Assembly: GCF_018688495.1 (NCBI RefSeq)
Contig: NZ_CP061320.1
Coordinates: 2,018,586-2,082,585 of the forward strand
DNA from: Polynucleobacter sp. Adler-ghost
GTDB lineage: Bacteria > Pseudomonadota > Gammaproteobacteria > Burkholderiales > Burkholderiaceae
Direction: 5' to 3'
Length of the DNA: 64,000 nucleotides
Shown one piece after another: positions 19,044 through 30,854 of this stretch. The translations under genes and the position numbers were made by a program. Position 1 is the first letter of the stretch; each line of letters begins with the position of its first letter. Under the pieces are notes generated by a model. The model was not told where the DNA came from and ran no database searches. It saw nothing but the letters and a program-made list of their open reading frames with translations.

Positions 19044-20516
19044 TTAGCTCAGCTTTTTACGCAGAAGCTCATTCACTTGCCCTGGATTAGCCTTACCTTG
19101 CGAGGCTTTCATGATCTGACCAACTAAAGCGTTAAATGCTTTTTCCTTACCAGAGCGGAACTCTTCAACCGACTTCTCGTTTGCCGCCAAAACCTTATCA
19201 ATCATGGCCTCAAGTTCGCCACTATCGCTAATCTGCTTTAAACCCCTAGCTTCAATCACTTGATCAACAGTGCTGATGGCTTTGCCTGCGATAGCCTCTT
19301 CCCACAAAATTGCGAAGATTTCTTTTGCAATTTTGTTGGAGATCGTGCCGTCTGATACGCGAGTTAATAGCGGTGCCAAATGCTCTGCTTTTAGTGGCAC
19401 ATCTGCAGTAGCAATTCCAGCGCGATTGAGCGATGAAGCAAGCTCACCCGCTATCAGGTTAGCCGCAGCCTTTGCCAAAGACTTACCAACAATCGCTAGT
19501 AGCTCTTCAAATATCTTGGCAGTGTCGCGATCTTGCGTAAGCAATTGCGTATCGTAGGCGCTTAAGCCAAATTCGCTTTGCCACTCTTCACGAAGCTGTG
19601 CCGGTAACGCTGGCATCTTGCTGCGGACATCCGCAATCCAAGCATCATCAATCACTACTGGCAATAAATCTGGATCCGGGAAATATCGATAGTCATTTGC
19701 GTCTTCTTTACTGCGCATGCTGCGAGTCTCTTGACGATCGGGATCGTATAGGCGGGTTTCTTGGACAACTTTGCCACCATCCTCAATCAATTCAATTTGT
19801 CTACGCACTTCGTATTGAATCGCCTCTTCTAAAAAGCGGAAGGAATTTAAGTTCTTAATCTCGCAACGGGTGCCAAATTCTTTTTGACCTATAGGGCGAA
19901 CAGATACATTCGCATCACATCGGAAAGAACCTTCTTGCATATTGCCATCGCATACTCCCAACCAGACCACGAGAGTGTGAAGTGCTTTTGCATAAGCCAC
20001 CGCCTCAGCAGCACTACGCATCACTGGCTCTGTCACAATTTCCAACAATGGGGTGCCGGCACGATTTAAGTCGATACCACTAGATGCCTCACCGTGGGGG
20101 CCTAAGAAGCCTTCTTCATGAACCGACTTACCGGCGTCTTCTTCCATGTGGGCGCGTGTGAGCTCCACCACTTTGATTTGATCACCAACTAATATTTCCA
20201 AATGACCACCAACGACTATGGGAAGGTCCATCTGACTAATCTGGTAACCCTTTGGCAAGTCAGGATAGAAATAATTCTTGCGCGCAAAAATACTTGCTGG
20301 CGAAATCTTGGCATTTACTGCCAAGCCAAATCGAATAGCATGCTCAACCGCTTGACGGTTTAATACTGGTAATACCCCAGGTAAAGCCAAGTCAACTGCG
20401 CAGGCTTGGGTATTTGGGCCGGCACCAAAACGTGTACTAGCCCCACTAAAGATTTTAGATTGTGTTTGTAACTGCGCATGGGTCTCAAGACCAATAACGA
20501 TTTCCCATTGCATCAT
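19044..20516 (-). CDS. gatB: Asp-tRNA(Asn)/Glu-tRNA(Gln) amidotransferase subunit B
   Basis: Binds and phosphorylates misacylated tRNA in the GatCAB complex. 490 aa: [14 protein letters not shown] at the N terminus, [10 protein letters not shown] near residue 195, the cradle domain, and a C-terminal YqeY-like tail domain ending [13 protein letters not shown]. Two adjacent ATGs (20516, 20513) overlap the gatA stop as ATGATG, with GAGGTGG upstream. The frame extends to 20546 inside gatA, which I reject. Confidence 0.96.
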   Translation of the reverse strand: MMQWEIVIGLETHAQLQTQSKIFSGASTRFGAGPNTQACAVDLALPGVLPVLNRQAVEHAIRFGLAVNAKISPASIFARKNYFYPDLPKGYQISQMDLPIVVGGHLEILVGDQIKVVELTRAHMEEDAGKSVHEEGFLGPHGEASSGIDLNRAGTPLLEIVTEPVMRSAAEAVAYAKALHTLVVWLGVCDGNMQEGSFRCDANVSVRPIGQKEFGTRCEIKNLNSFRFLEEAIQYEVRRQIELIEDGGKVVQETRLYDPDRQETRSMRSKEDANDYRYFPDPDLLPVVIDDAWIADVRSKMPALPAQLREEWQSEFGLSAYDTQLLTQDRDTAKIFEELLAIVGKSLAKAAANLIAGELASSLNRAGIATADVPLKAEHLAPLLTRVSDGTISNKIAKEIFAILWEEAIAGKAISTVDQVIEARGLKQISDSGELEAMIDKVLAANEKSVEEFRSGKEKAFNALVGQIMKASQGKANPGQVNELLRKKLS

Positions 20517-22026
20517 GCCACCTCGCTTGCTTGCCGCAAATGCCAATCAGTGTTTTGTTGATATTGATGTGCTACTTGAAGCAGGCGCGCCTCAGAAAAA
20601 TAGTTGCCAATTAACTGCATGCCAATCGGCAAATTACTCGCGTTGAAGCCACAAGGAACGCTCATTGCGGGCAGCCCTGCTAAGTTGGTGGAGAGTGTAT
20701 AAATATCTTCTAAATACATTTGTACAGGGTCTTTTGATTTTTCGCCTAAGCGCCATGCAACGTCTGGAGCCACTGGCCCTAGGATGACATCGCATCGCTC
20801 AAATGCTGCTTGGAAGTCCGCAGCAATAATGCGACGTATTTTTTGAGCCTGCAAATAATAAGCATCGTAATAGCCATGACAAAGTACATAAGTGCCAACT
20901 AAGATGCGACGCTTTACTTCTGCGCCAAATCCTTCCGTACGTGATTTCTTATACATGTCAGATAAATCACGATATTCATTTGCTCGATGTCCGTAACGCA
21001 CACCATCAAAACGACTCAAATTGCTTGAGGCTTCAGCTGGAGCTAAAACGTAATACACCGGGATTGATAGCTTCGTTTTTGGCAAACTCACTTCAAGCAA
21101 CTCTGCGCCTAATTCTTGTAAAGCTTTTGCTGCAGCGTTGACTGCATTGGCCACTTCTGGTGCAAGCCCTTCTGCAAAGAATTCTTTTGGCAAGCCCACT
21201 CTCAATCCTTCTAAAGGCTTCGCTGAGTTAGCGCCGCCTTTTTTCCAAGACTGATTGAGATAGCGCCCATAGTCTTCTCCAGAATCAGCCAGCGAGGTTG
21301 AGTCGCGGGGATCATGCGAGGACATCGCCGACAGCAATAAAGCGCAATCTTCAGCTGTTTTTCCCATTGGACCCGCCTGATCCAGAGAGGAGGCATAGGC
21401 AATCATCCCGTAACGAGATACACGCCCATAACTAGGCTTGATACCAGTCAGCCCGCAAAAAGCTGCTGGCTGACGTATGGAGCCGCCAGTATCTGTACCT
21501 GTTGCAATGGGAGCTAATCCCGCTGCCACTGCCGCTGCAGATCCTCCAGATGAGCCGCCAGCAACATATTCTGAATTCCAAGGATTTAAGACTGGTCCAT
21601 AGGCTGAATTTTCATTGGAGGAGCCCATTGCGAACTCATCCATATTGGTCTTGCCAAGGCAAACCATGCCAGCGCCATTTGGGTTTAGCTCATCGGGAAT
21701 TCCGAGATTTGAGACTACTGTCGCATCAAATGGACTGAGGTAACCCTCGAGCATTTTGGAAGCGGCTGTCGACTTCCAGCCACGTGTCACAAAGACATCT
21801 TTATGGGCAACCGGGATGCCCGTTAACTTTCCAGCCTTGCCAGAGGCAATAATTTTGTCTGCTTTAGAAGCTTGGTCTAAACTTAAGTGAGCACTTACAT
21901 CAAGATATGCATTCCAGTGCTTTCCGGCTTCAATGCGACTCAGAAAGTACTTCGTCAACTCCACACTGGAGACCTCTTTGGCGGCTAATGCTTTAGCCAT
22001 CAATGCAATGGGGGTTTGATGCCAGC

Positions 22027-22030
<4 letters not shown>
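20513..22030 (-). CDS. gatA: Asp-tRNA(Asn)/Glu-tRNA(Gln) amidotransferase subunit A
   Basis: Glutaminase/amidase subunit that makes ammonia for transamidation. 505 aa. Amidase-signature catalytic triad: Lys in [14 protein letters not shown] (about residue 77), Ser in [15 protein letters not shown] (about residue 157) and the cis-Ser region [16 protein letters not shown]. Start overlaps the gatC stop by 4 bp. Its presence implies that at least one of Gln-tRNA or Asn-tRNA is made indirectly. Confidence 0.97.
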
Positions 22031-23426
<1,396 letters not shown>

Positions 23427-23450
23427 TTGACTTAAGCGTCGATTAGGGAA

Positions 23451-24380
23451 TTGCAACATAGCGCTCCACCTCTTTTTAGACAAGGCGTTCCGGCTTTAGT
23501 AAAACTGATTGTCTGTCTTTCGATTAGCATCGCATTGATGTTGATCGATTTTCGTTATAAAGCACTTGACCCCATTCGCAATAACGTCAATTGGTTATTG
23601 CGCCCCCTAGAGTATGTGATGATGATGCCGCGCAATGTATTTGAGGCGACATCAGAATATTTCACTAGTCGCGGAACTCTAGAAAAAGAAAATCAAGAAA
23701 TGAAAGTACGGCAAGCGGAGCTCTCTTTGCTTGCCAATCAATCGGAGTTTCTGCTCATAGAGAACCAAAATCTACGTCAGCTGATGGATTTGCAAAAGCA
23801 AGTTCTATTCGAAACATTACCAGTCGAAATTCTTTTTAATCCACCCAATCCAATTTCTCAGCGCATTGTGATTAATCGTGGAAGTAATGACGGTCTTAAA
23901 CTGGGCAATCCCATTGCAAGTGATTCCGGCATCTTAGGTCAAGTAGTGCGCGTCTACGATCACTCTGCAGAAGTGTCTCTATTAGAGGATCGTGACTTTG
24001 CGGTACCAGTACAAGTTGCACGCAATGGCTTAAGGGCAGCTGTTTTTGGAGCAGGACGCGGTAACCCACTCGAGTTGCGCTACCTTCCCGTAGCTAGCGA
24101 CTTAGAAGTAGGCGATGTGTTGATTACCTCAGGTATTGATGGCGTCTACCCACCAGGCTTTGCAGTAGCTGTGATTAGTCGCATTGAACGAAATGCTGAT
24201 AAAAATTCTTCTAATGTTTTCTGTGTGCCAGTTGCACCAGCAAACCGCTACCGACAGGCTCTCGCATTACTTTACGATCCACAATGGGATGCCAAAGCAT
24301 CTACCGCAAATAGCAAGCCTGACGCACCGCTAACCAATACTCCAGGGCGTCGCCAAACCCGTGCGCGAGGCATGCAATGA
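23451..24380 (+). CDS. mreC: rod-shape protein MreC
   Basis: Periplasmic elongasome scaffold. 309 aa: one N-terminal membrane helix (LVKLIVCLSISIALMLIDF), a coiled coil (about residues 70-110), then the beta-domain with VINRGSNDGLKLGNPIASDSG and DVLITSGIDGVYPPGFAV. The start is TTG 23451, with AGGGA directly ahead. No ATG exists before the membrane helix, and the reading MQHSAPPLFRQG matches the family start. Its last codons overlap mreD by 4 bp. Confidence 0.93.
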   Translation: MQHSAPPLFRQGVPALVKLIVCLSISIALMLIDFRYKALDPIRNNVNWLLRPLEYVMMMPRNVFEATSEYFTSRGTLEKENQEMKVRQAELSLLANQSEFLLIENQNLRQLMDLQKQVLFETLPVEILFNPPNPISQRIVINRGSNDGLKLGNPIASDSGILGQVVRVYDHSAEVSLLEDRDFAVPVQVARNGLRAAVFGAGRGNPLELRYLPVASDLEVGDVLITSGIDGVYPPGFAVAVISRIERNADKNSSNVFCVPVAPANRYRQALALLYDPQWDAKASTANSKPDAPLTNTPGRRQTRARGMQ

Positions 24381-24901
24381 TCGACTTTCAAAGCGGGTAT
24401 ATTCTTCGTCCGGTAAGTGCGGTCTTTATTTATTTCAGCCTGTTTTGCGCATTACTACTCAATCTTTTGCCTATTGGTAATTACGGCTGGGTGCCAGACT
24501 GGCTAATTATTTGTATCATATTTTGGAACATCCACCAGCATCGCTACGTTGGCGTAATCATTGCATTTATCCTTGGCTTGTTAATGGATGTTCACAACTC
24601 TGACTTATTAGGCCTTAACGCTTTTAGCTACTCATTGGTGGCTTATCTAGCTATCTCCTGGCATCGACGGATCGTCGCTTTAAATGTTTTCACCCAAGCG
24701 ATGCATTTACTGCCAATCTTCTTGCTAGTTTCATTATTCCCGGTACTCGTCCATTGGTTCTTAAGTGGTGAAGTCTATTGGTGGGCGCTGACCGGCGCTA
24801 TTCAAGCATTGATTGAGGGAATGCTGTGGCCCTTAGCAACAAGCATCTTGCTATCGCCTCAACGTCGCCCTATTGATGTTGATCACAATCGTCCGCTTTA
24901 A
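24377..24901 (+). CDS. mreD: rod-shape protein MreD
   Basis: 174-aa inner-membrane protein with five to six hydrophobic segments. IHQHRYVGVIIAFILGLLMDVHNSDLLGLNAFSYSLVAYL is the conserved central region. ATGA overlap with mreC, and mrdA begins 8 bp later. Role: links MreC to the PBP2/RodA machinery. Confidence 0.92.
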   Translation: MIDFQSGYILRPVSAVFIYFSLFCALLLNLLPIGNYGWVPDWLIICIIFWNIHQHRYVGVIIAFILGLLMDVHNSDLLGLNAFSYSLVAYLAISWHRRIVALNVFTQAMHLLPIFLLVSLFPVLVHWFLSGEVYWWALTGAIQALIEGMLWPLATSILLSPQRRPIDVDHNRPL

Positions 24902-24909
24902 AGCACTAA

Positions 24910-26817
24910 ATGGTTTCTTTTAAAAAACCAGATCTCGACTCGTTTCAAGAGCGCATTCATATTGCGACCCTGTTTGTCACCTTCTGTTTCTTATTATTGG
25001 TTACGAGATTAGTCTGGCTGCAACTAGTGAGCCATAGCAAATACACGCTGCTGGCAGAAAGCAATAGAATCGCTTTAGTACCAGCACCCGCCAATCGCGG
25101 CCTCTTAATAGACCGCAATGGAATCGTGATTGGCAGAAACTACTCAGCGCTGACCTTAGATGTAAACGCTGAAGAAGTTAAAGGCAATGTTGATGAACTA
25201 ATCGATGAGCTTTCGCAAATCGTATTGATTTCTCCCAGAGATCGAAGAAATTTCAAGCGCTCACTTGAAGATTCTCGCAAAATGGGCACCTTTCCCCTCC
25301 GCTCGATGCTCACCGAAGTTGAAACAGCCCGCTTTATGGTTAATCGCTATCGCTTTCCGGGTGTCGAGATACGCGCCCGAAGCTTTCGAGAGTATCCCTA
25401 TAACGAGCTCGCATCGCATCTGATTGGTTATATTGGGCGAGCCTCTAAGCGAGATATCGAGCGGATGCAAATTGAAATTGATAACTCCAAAGCGGGTGAT
25501 CCTGATGCGCTACAAACTTCATTTTTGCCGGGCATTCAGTATGTTGGGAAAATTGGTATCGAGCAAAGTTATGAGACGGTATTACGAGGTAGGCCAGGAT
25601 ATGATGAAGTGGAGATTACTGCAGGCGGCAAACCCGTGCGTACACTTTCTAGCTCACCATCGGTACCAGGAAAAAATGTGGTCCTTTCGGTTGATATCAA
25701 GCTGCAATACTTAGTTGAGCAGCTCTATGGAAATTTCCGTGGTGCATTTGTTGCGATTGAGCCCGAGACTGGGGATATCTTGGCATTTGTTTCTAAGCCT
25801 AACTTCAATCCCAATGACTTTGTGGAGGGCATCGACTCAGTCACGTGGAAAGAGCTGAATGACTCGCCACAAAAGCCACTCTATAACCGCCCGCTTAAAG
25901 GCATTTATCCGCCAGGGTCAACCTACAAACCATTTATGGCGCTGGCAGCTTTAGAAACTAAAAAGCGCACACCGTCACAAACCATATCCGACCCGGGTTA
26001 TTTTGATTTTGGTAACCACACTTTCCGTGATGATAAGAAAGGTGGGCACGGCATTGTTGATATGCAAAAGTCGATTGTTGAATCTTGTGATACCTATTAC
26101 TACCTTTTAGCGCGTGATATGGGTGTCAACATGATGCATGACTTCATGAAACCATTTGGCTTTGGTCAAATTACTGGCATCGACCTACAAGGTGAATCAA
26201 AAGGTGTGTTGCCATCCACCGAGTGGAAGAAAAATACTTTCAAAAAACCAGAGCAGCAAAAATGGTACGAAGGCGAAACAATTTCCTTGGGAATTGGTCA
26301 GGGCTATAACGCATTTACTATTCTGCAATTAGCCCATGCAATGGCAAATATGGCAAATAACGGTATCGTCATGAAGCCGCACTTAGTAAAAGCGATTGAA
26401 GACCCCTTTACAAGAAATCGCACCCTGACAACGCCCAAAGAAAGTTATCGAATTGATCTCGTACCCGAGAATATTGAGTTCATTAAGAAAGCGATGGTCG
26501 AGGTAAATAATTCTGGAACGTCTGCCTCTGTTTTTAAAGGTACGGGCTATCAAGTTGGCGGCAAGACTGGAACAGCGCAAGTGTTTAGCTTGAACTCGAA
26601 AGAATATAACCACGGATCTACAGCAGAATTTTTACGTGATCATGCTTTATATGTTGCCTTTGCCCCCGCAGAAAAACCGACAATCGTCATTGCGATGGTA
26701 GTAGAAAACGCAGGATTTGGTGCGCAATATGCTGCGCCGATTGCGCGTAAGGCGCTAGATTTTTATCTTGAAGGTAAATGGCCCAAGGAGATTCCTGAAT
26801 GGAAAAGAGCGCCATAA
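24910..26817 (+). CDS. mrdA: penicillin-binding protein 2
   Basis: Transpeptidase of lateral-wall synthesis. 635 aa: N-terminal membrane helix (about residues 17-38), pedestal domain with NRGLLIDRNGIVI, catalytic SxxK motif with Ser337 in PPGSTYKPF, and the KTGTAQ motif with Lys552. Ends AFAPAEKPTIVIAMVVEN and a short tail. rodA starts 19 bp before its stop, so the pair is translationally coupled. Confidence 0.97.
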   Translation: MVSFKKPDLDSFQERIHIATLFVTFCFLLLVTRLVWLQLVSHSKYTLLAESNRIALVPAPANRGLLIDRNGIVIGRNYSALTLDVNAEEVKGNVDELIDELSQIVLISPRDRRNFKRSLEDSRKMGTFPLRSMLTEVETARFMVNRYRFPGVEIRARSFREYPYNELASHLIGYIGRASKRDIERMQIEIDNSKAGDPDALQTSFLPGIQYVGKIGIEQSYETVLRGRPGYDEVEITAGGKPVRTLSSSPSVPGKNVVLSVDIKLQYLVEQLYGNFRGAFVAIEPETGDILAFVSKPNFNPNDFVEGIDSVTWKELNDSPQKPLYNRPLKGIYPPGSTYKPFMALAALETKKRTPSQTISDPGYFDFGNHTFRDDKKGGHGIVDMQKSIVESCDTYYYLLARDMGVNMMHDFMKPFGFGQITGIDLQGESKGVLPSTEWKKNTFKKPEQQKWYEGETISLGIGQGYNAFTILQLAHAMANMANNGIVMKPHLVKAIEDPFTRNRTLTTPKESYRIDLVPENIEFIKKAMVEVNNSGTSASVFKGTGYQVGGKTGTAQVFSLNSKEYNHGSTAEFLRDHALYVAFAPAEKPTIVIAMVVENAGFGAQYAAPIARKALDFYLEGKWPKEIPEWKRAP

Positions 26818-27950
26818 ATAAAGCAAAGAAAATATTCCTCAGCATTTTCAGCGGACTCGATCGCCAGCTAGGCTATATTCTGCTTGGGTTGGCAGGCATT
26901 GGATTTATTACTTTTTTATCTGCAAGTCAAAATACGCCTGTTCGTTTTGAGGATGAATTGCGCAATTTAGCACTTTCTTTCGCAGTCATGTGGATTGTTT
27001 CTCGCATTCCACCAAAGTGGTTAGAGATGGCTGCAGTATGGATTTATGGTGTTGGGGTTGCACTACTGATTGCAGTCGCTATATTTGGACTGATTAAAAA
27101 AGGTGCAAGACGTTGGCTCAATATTGGCTTCGTAATTCAACCATCTGAGCTCATGAAAATTGCTATGCCACTCATGCTGGCCTGGTATTTTCAAAAACGG
27201 GAAGGCATTCAAAAATCTTGGGACTATGGAGTAGCGGCAATCATCCTTGGGATTCCAGTGATGCTCATTGCGCGTCAACCTGACTTGGGCACTGCGCTCT
27301 TGGTGTTTGCCGCAGGCATGTATGTGATCATTCTTGCTGGATTACCGTGGAAATGGATCCTGCCATTCATCGGTATTGGCGCATTTGGAATCATCCTCAT
27401 CATTATTTTTGGTAGCACTATTTGTGCGCATGATGTTGCGTGGCCACTAGTTCATAACTATCAAAAACACCGAGTGTGCACTTTGCTTGACCCGAGTAGC
27501 GACCCCCTTGGAAAAGGCTTTCATACAATTCAGTCGATGATTGCAATCGGCTCAGGTGGATTTTTTGGTAAAGGTTGGTTTCAGGGTACTCAAGCCCATC
27601 TCGAATTTATTCCAGAAAAGCATACCGACTTTGTCTTTGCTGTGTTCTCAGAAGAGTTTGGCTTATTGGGCAACTTAGTTATGTTGGCACTTTTCTTCGC
27701 TTTGATTAAACGAGGCTTGGCCATTTCTGCTAGCGCACCCAATCTATTCACTCGCCTACTAGGCGCATCTGTGACACTGATTTTCTTTACCTACGCCTTT
27801 GTCAACATCGGCATGGTAAGCGGTTTATTGCCCGTAGTTGGAGTTCCACTACCCTTCATCAGTTATGGAGGAACTGCTTTAGTGACTCTGGGATTTGGAG
27901 CCGGTATTTTGATGAGTATTCATCGCCATCGACGCTTGGTACAAAGCTAA
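26799..27950 (+). CDS. rodA: SEDS glycosyltransferase RodA
   Basis: Polymerises lipid II into glycan strands with PBP2. 383 aa, about ten membrane segments. SEDS motifs: RRWLNIGFVIQPSELMKIAMPL, then RQPDLGTALLVFAAG, then PEKHTDFVFAVFSEEFGLLG, then the last block PFISYGGTALVTLGFGAGIL. Start ATG 26799 lies inside the mrdA 3' end. The operon ends at a strong bidirectional terminator. Confidence 0.96.
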   Translation: MEKSAINKAKKIFLSIFSGLDRQLGYILLGLAGIGFITFLSASQNTPVRFEDELRNLALSFAVMWIVSRIPPKWLEMAAVWIYGVGVALLIAVAIFGLIKKGARRWLNIGFVIQPSELMKIAMPLMLAWYFQKREGIQKSWDYGVAAIILGIPVMLIARQPDLGTALLVFAAGMYVIILAGLPWKWILPFIGIGAFGIILIIIFGSTICAHDVAWPLVHNYQKHRVCTLLDPSSDPLGKGFHTIQSMIAIGSGGFFGKGWFQGTQAHLEFIPEKHTDFVFAVFSEEFGLLGNLVMLALFFALIKRGLAISASAPNLFTRLLGASVTLIFFTYAFVNIGMVSGLLPVVGVPLPFISYGGTALVTLGFGAGILMSIHRHRRLVQS

Positions 27951-28000
27951 AACTAAACTTGGGTAGGTGTGCAAAAAATTTGCACTCTCTATGAAAACAA

Positions 28001-28025
28001 AAAAGCCCGGCATGCCGGGCTTTTT
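28001..28025. terminator. bidirectional intrinsic terminator between rodA and HU
   Basis: AAAAGCCCGGC, a short AT-rich loop, GCCGGGC and TTTTT. Strong GC stem with A- and T-runs on both sides, so it serves both the rightward mre operon and the leftward HU gene. Confidence 0.92.
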
Positions 28026-28042
28026 CTCCAACAAAGCAAGAA

Positions 28043-28327
28043 TTACTTCTTACGCTTGTTAACTGAATCTTTAAATGCTTTACCAGCAGAAAACTTAACA
28101 GTTTTAGCAGCAGCAATTTTGAGTGGCTCACCAGTTTTTGGGTTACGACCCATACGTGCAGCACGCTTACCAGAAGAGAAAGTACCGAAACCGATCAGCT
28201 GTACTGAGTCGCCTTTAGTAACAGCTTTAATGATTTGCTCAATAGCAGAATTCAATGCAAATTCAGCTTTGGCTTTTGAGATCTCAGCGTCGTCAGCAAT
28301 CGCTGCGATTAGTTCTGCTTTGTTCAA
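28043..28327 (-). CDS. hup: DNA-binding protein HU
   Basis: 94-aa histone-like dimer that bends [23 protein letters not shown] at the N terminus, then the [24 protein letters not shown] beta-arm with the Pro-containing tip. The start codon is TTG 28327, with AGGAG six bases upstream; the next Met is absent. Confidence 0.96.
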   Translation of the reverse strand: MNKAELIAAIADDAEISKAKAEFALNSAIEQIIKAVTKGDSVQLIGFGTFSSGKRAARMGRNPKTGEPLKIAAAKTVKFSAGKAFKDSVNKRKK

Positions 28328-28440
28328 GTGAAGCTCCTTATAGATATTGATATCAGCGCACCTTGCGCTTACATGATTTTAACCACAAAAAATTACAAAA
28401 ATAAAGCTGCGTTACAGCAAATTTTTTTATTGCCTATTTT

Positions 28441-28806
28441 TTACTCTTCTATAACTGTCACATCAGACACAAAATACTCGGTATCGCCAAAACAGCTTGT
28501 AGGCAATCCGATATGCTGCTCATATTTCAGGGCAACTTTTTTACCTAAATTAGCGTTAATTTTTTGTGCCACAGCATCTTCACGGACCGTAAAGAGGAAT
28601 TTTTCTGACATGGTTCCAGGCATTGAAACCATGGCTAACTCGCCTTCCCAGGTTTTACAGACATAACCTCGATTGGAAAACTTTTGTACATAGCCAGCAC
28701 GCTCTCCACTCCCGTAGCTCCAATTAAGCATAATCCAGGTATACGCCACTAGGCCTGCCAAACCAATCAATATCAGGCTGAAAAGCCATTTTACGAATCT
28801 ATTCAT
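28441..28806 (-). CDS. membrane-anchored hypothetical protein
   Basis: 121 aa. One N-terminal membrane helix (about residues 7-27, WLFSLILIGLAGLVAYTWI) is followed by a soluble, presumably periplasmic domain with a short CKTWEGEL motif and a second cysteine near residue 104. I do not recognise the family with certainty. Reads leftwards behind HU and has no partner gene nearby. Confidence 0.75.
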   Translation of the reverse strand: MNRFVKWLFSLILIGLAGLVAYTWIMLNWSYGSGERAGYVQKFSNRGYVCKTWEGELAMVSMPGTMSEKFLFTVREDAVAQKINANLGKKVALKYEQHIGLPTSCFGDTEYFVSDVTVIEE

Positions 28807-28956
28807 ACGAATTTCCTTAACAAATCATCTTTGCAGCACTCATTGGGTGCATTTTTGACCTCAATCAACATTGGAGCATATTCATTTCAAAAATAGGGAT
28901 GAAATGGCACCCTATACAAATTAAAATATTGGTATTAACGCTAATTGGTACATTCC

Positions 28957-29859
28957 ATGGAACTTCGTCACGTCATTTTTCTAATCTTTATTGTATCGGC
29001 TGTTTATGTTTACTTTAGAGGAAAGGTGCGATTTGGCTTGGTTCGCTCTCTAACAGACTACCAAGTACTTTTAGCCCCAATTAATAGTCTGCTCTACTTG
29101 TTTTCAAAAACCAAGGCAGGGGCATTTATTCCCGTTACGGATTTTCCCGAAATGAAGCCCCTACAAGATCATTGGCAGATCATCCGTGATGAAGCGCTTG
29201 CTTTGAACGCAGATGGCGCCATAGCAGCTGCTACGGGATATAACGATATTGGATTTAACTCTTTTTTTCGGACAGGCTGGAAACGCTTTCACCTCTATTG
29301 GTATGGCAAAGAAATGCCGTCAGCGCAGCTCCAATGCCCTAAAACTGTTGCCCTCCTTAAATCAATCCCTTCGATCAAGGCAGCAATGTTTGCCTCACTA
29401 CCCCCCGGGGCAACCCTGGTAAGGCATCGAGACCCTTATGCAGGCTCGCTACGCTATCACATTGGCCTTGTCACCCCAAATGATCCCAAGTGCTTTATTG
29501 ATGTCGATAATGAGCGCTATTTTTGGAAGGATGGTGAGCCTGTGATGTTTGATGAAACCTATATCCACTATGCGGCCAACGAAACAGATCACCAACGAAT
29601 TGTCTTATTTTGCGATGTAGAACGGCCGGTTCACACTAAATTGGTGCAATTATTAAATCGCTGGTTTGGGCGTTACATCATGAGCGCAGCCTCTTCCCAA
29701 AATGTTGAAGGCGAAAAGGTAGGATTTGTAAACGTTCTTTTTAAATATTTTTACCACCTCAGGGCGCAGGCCAAAAAGCTCAAAGCAAAACATCGCAGCG
29801 TGTATTACATCGGAAAATGGGTTTTAATTTTAGGAATTCTGTACGCAATATTTTGGTAG
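28957..29859 (+). CDS. aspartyl/asparaginyl beta-hydroxylase family protein (LpxO-like)
   Basis: Fe(II)/2-oxoglutarate dioxygenase, probably acting on membrane lipid or lipid A acyl chains. 300 aa from ATG 28957 (a TTG four codons earlier is possible). An N-terminal membrane helix is present, and the double-stranded beta-helix core has metal ligands in HRDPYAGSLRYHIGL (His, Asp), the distal His in FDETYIHYAANET, and RIVLFCDVERP. A second hydrophobic segment sits at the C terminus (VLILGILYAIFW). The lipid A acyltransferase-like gene at 30855 lies nearby. Confidence 0.85.
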   Translation: MELRHVIFLIFIVSAVYVYFRGKVRFGLVRSLTDYQVLLAPINSLLYLFSKTKAGAFIPVTDFPEMKPLQDHWQIIRDEALALNADGAIAAATGYNDIGFNSFFRTGWKRFHLYWYGKEMPSAQLQCPKTVALLKSIPSIKAAMFASLPPGATLVRHRDPYAGSLRYHIGLVTPNDPKCFIDVDNERYFWKDGEPVMFDETYIHYAANETDHQRIVLFCDVERPVHTKLVQLLNRWFGRYIMSAASSQNVEGEKVGFVNVLFKYFYHLRAQAKKLKAKHRSVYYIGKWVLILGILYAIFW

Positions 29860-29861
29860 CC

Positions 29862-30158
29862 CTAGGGGCTTAGGGCTTCAGTAATCTGCTCTGGAGTGAT
29901 AGAACCCCAGATTTCGACTCGCTTTACCCGGCTGCTTTGTCCCGATAAGAGCTGAATTTGTTTTTGCGGCACTCTCAATTGCTTAGAAAGCCAAGACAGC
30001 AGCATTTCATTTGCCCTGTTTTCGAGGGCAGGAGCCTGCAGGGATATCTTGAGACAGCCGTCATGCAGACCAACTACCTTAGTCAGCTTTGCGCCCGGCT
30101 GGCAATGTAGATGAAGAACAATGCCAGTGGGGGTTTGCTTTAACCAAATAGGCATCAT
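29862..30158 (-). CDS. yggU: DUF167 / YggU family protein
   Basis: 98 aa with the DUF167 pattern: LHCQPGAKLTKVVGLHDGCLKISLQAP near the start and ENRANEMLLSWLSKQLRVPQKQIQLLSGQSSRVKRVEI. Function unknown. Converges on the hydroxylase gene with two bases between stops. Confidence 0.88.
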   Translation of the reverse strand: MMPIWLKQTPTGIVLHLHCQPGAKLTKVVGLHDGCLKISLQAPALENRANEMLLSWLSKQLRVPQKQIQLLSGQSSRVKRVEIWGSITPEQITEALSP

Positions 30159-30180
30159 TAAAGTACTTTAAACTCAAACC

Positions 30181-30846
30181 ATGATTATGAAGAATTCCAG
30201 TGCCTTAGACCAGCTATTTGCCAATAATCGCGAATGGGCGGAAGCCATGATCGCTAAGGATGCTAATTTTTTTAAGCGCTTAGTTTCACAGCAGGCGCCA
30301 GAATATTTATGGATTGGCTGTTCAGATAGCCGTGTACCCGCAAACGATATTGTGAACTTGCTGCCTGGCGAACTTTTTGTACATCGCAATGTTGCCAATG
30401 TGGTGGTTCATACCGATCTGAACTGCTTATCTGTGATTCAGTTTGCTATCGATTTATTGAAGGTTAAGCATATCTTGGTAGTGGGTCATTACGGTTGCTC
30501 TGGCGTCCATGCCGCCCTAACCGATAAACGGGTTGGCCTTGCTGACAATTGGTTGCGTCATGTGAAGGATGTGCATCAAAAACATGAGCGCTATCTTGGC
30601 GAAGTGATCCCATCTCCAAAACGTCAAGATCGCTTATGCGAACTGAATGTGATAGAGCAAGTAGTAAATGTATGTGAGACCACCATTGTTCAGGATGCAT
30701 GGGCTAGAGGACAAGATCTCACGGTGCATGGATGGACCTACCGTCTCGAGACCGGCTTAGTCAATGATTTAGGTATGTCTACTAGCTCTGCCGAAGAAAT
30801 GAATGTGCGCTACGCCAAATCTTTATCTCGCTATGACACCGAATAA
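30181..30846 (+). CDS. can: beta-class carbonic anhydrase
   Basis: Interconverts CO2 and bicarbonate. 221 aa. Zinc ligands: Cys and the Asp-Arg dyad in CSDSRVPAND (about residue 48) and His/Cys in GHYGCSGVHAAL (about residue 104). LPGELFVHRNVANVV is the family signature. ATG 30181 and ATG 30187 are both possible starts. Divergent from yggU by 22 bp; an acyltransferase follows 8 bp downstream. Confidence 0.95.
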   Translation: MIMKNSSALDQLFANNREWAEAMIAKDANFFKRLVSQQAPEYLWIGCSDSRVPANDIVNLLPGELFVHRNVANVVVHTDLNCLSVIQFAIDLLKVKHILVVGHYGCSGVHAALTDKRVGLADNWLRHVKDVHQKHERYLGEVIPSPKRQDRLCELNVIEQVVNVCETTIVQDAWARGQDLTVHGWTYRLETGLVNDLGMSTSSAEEMNVRYAKSLSRYDTE

Positions 30847-30854
30847 ATTGAGTT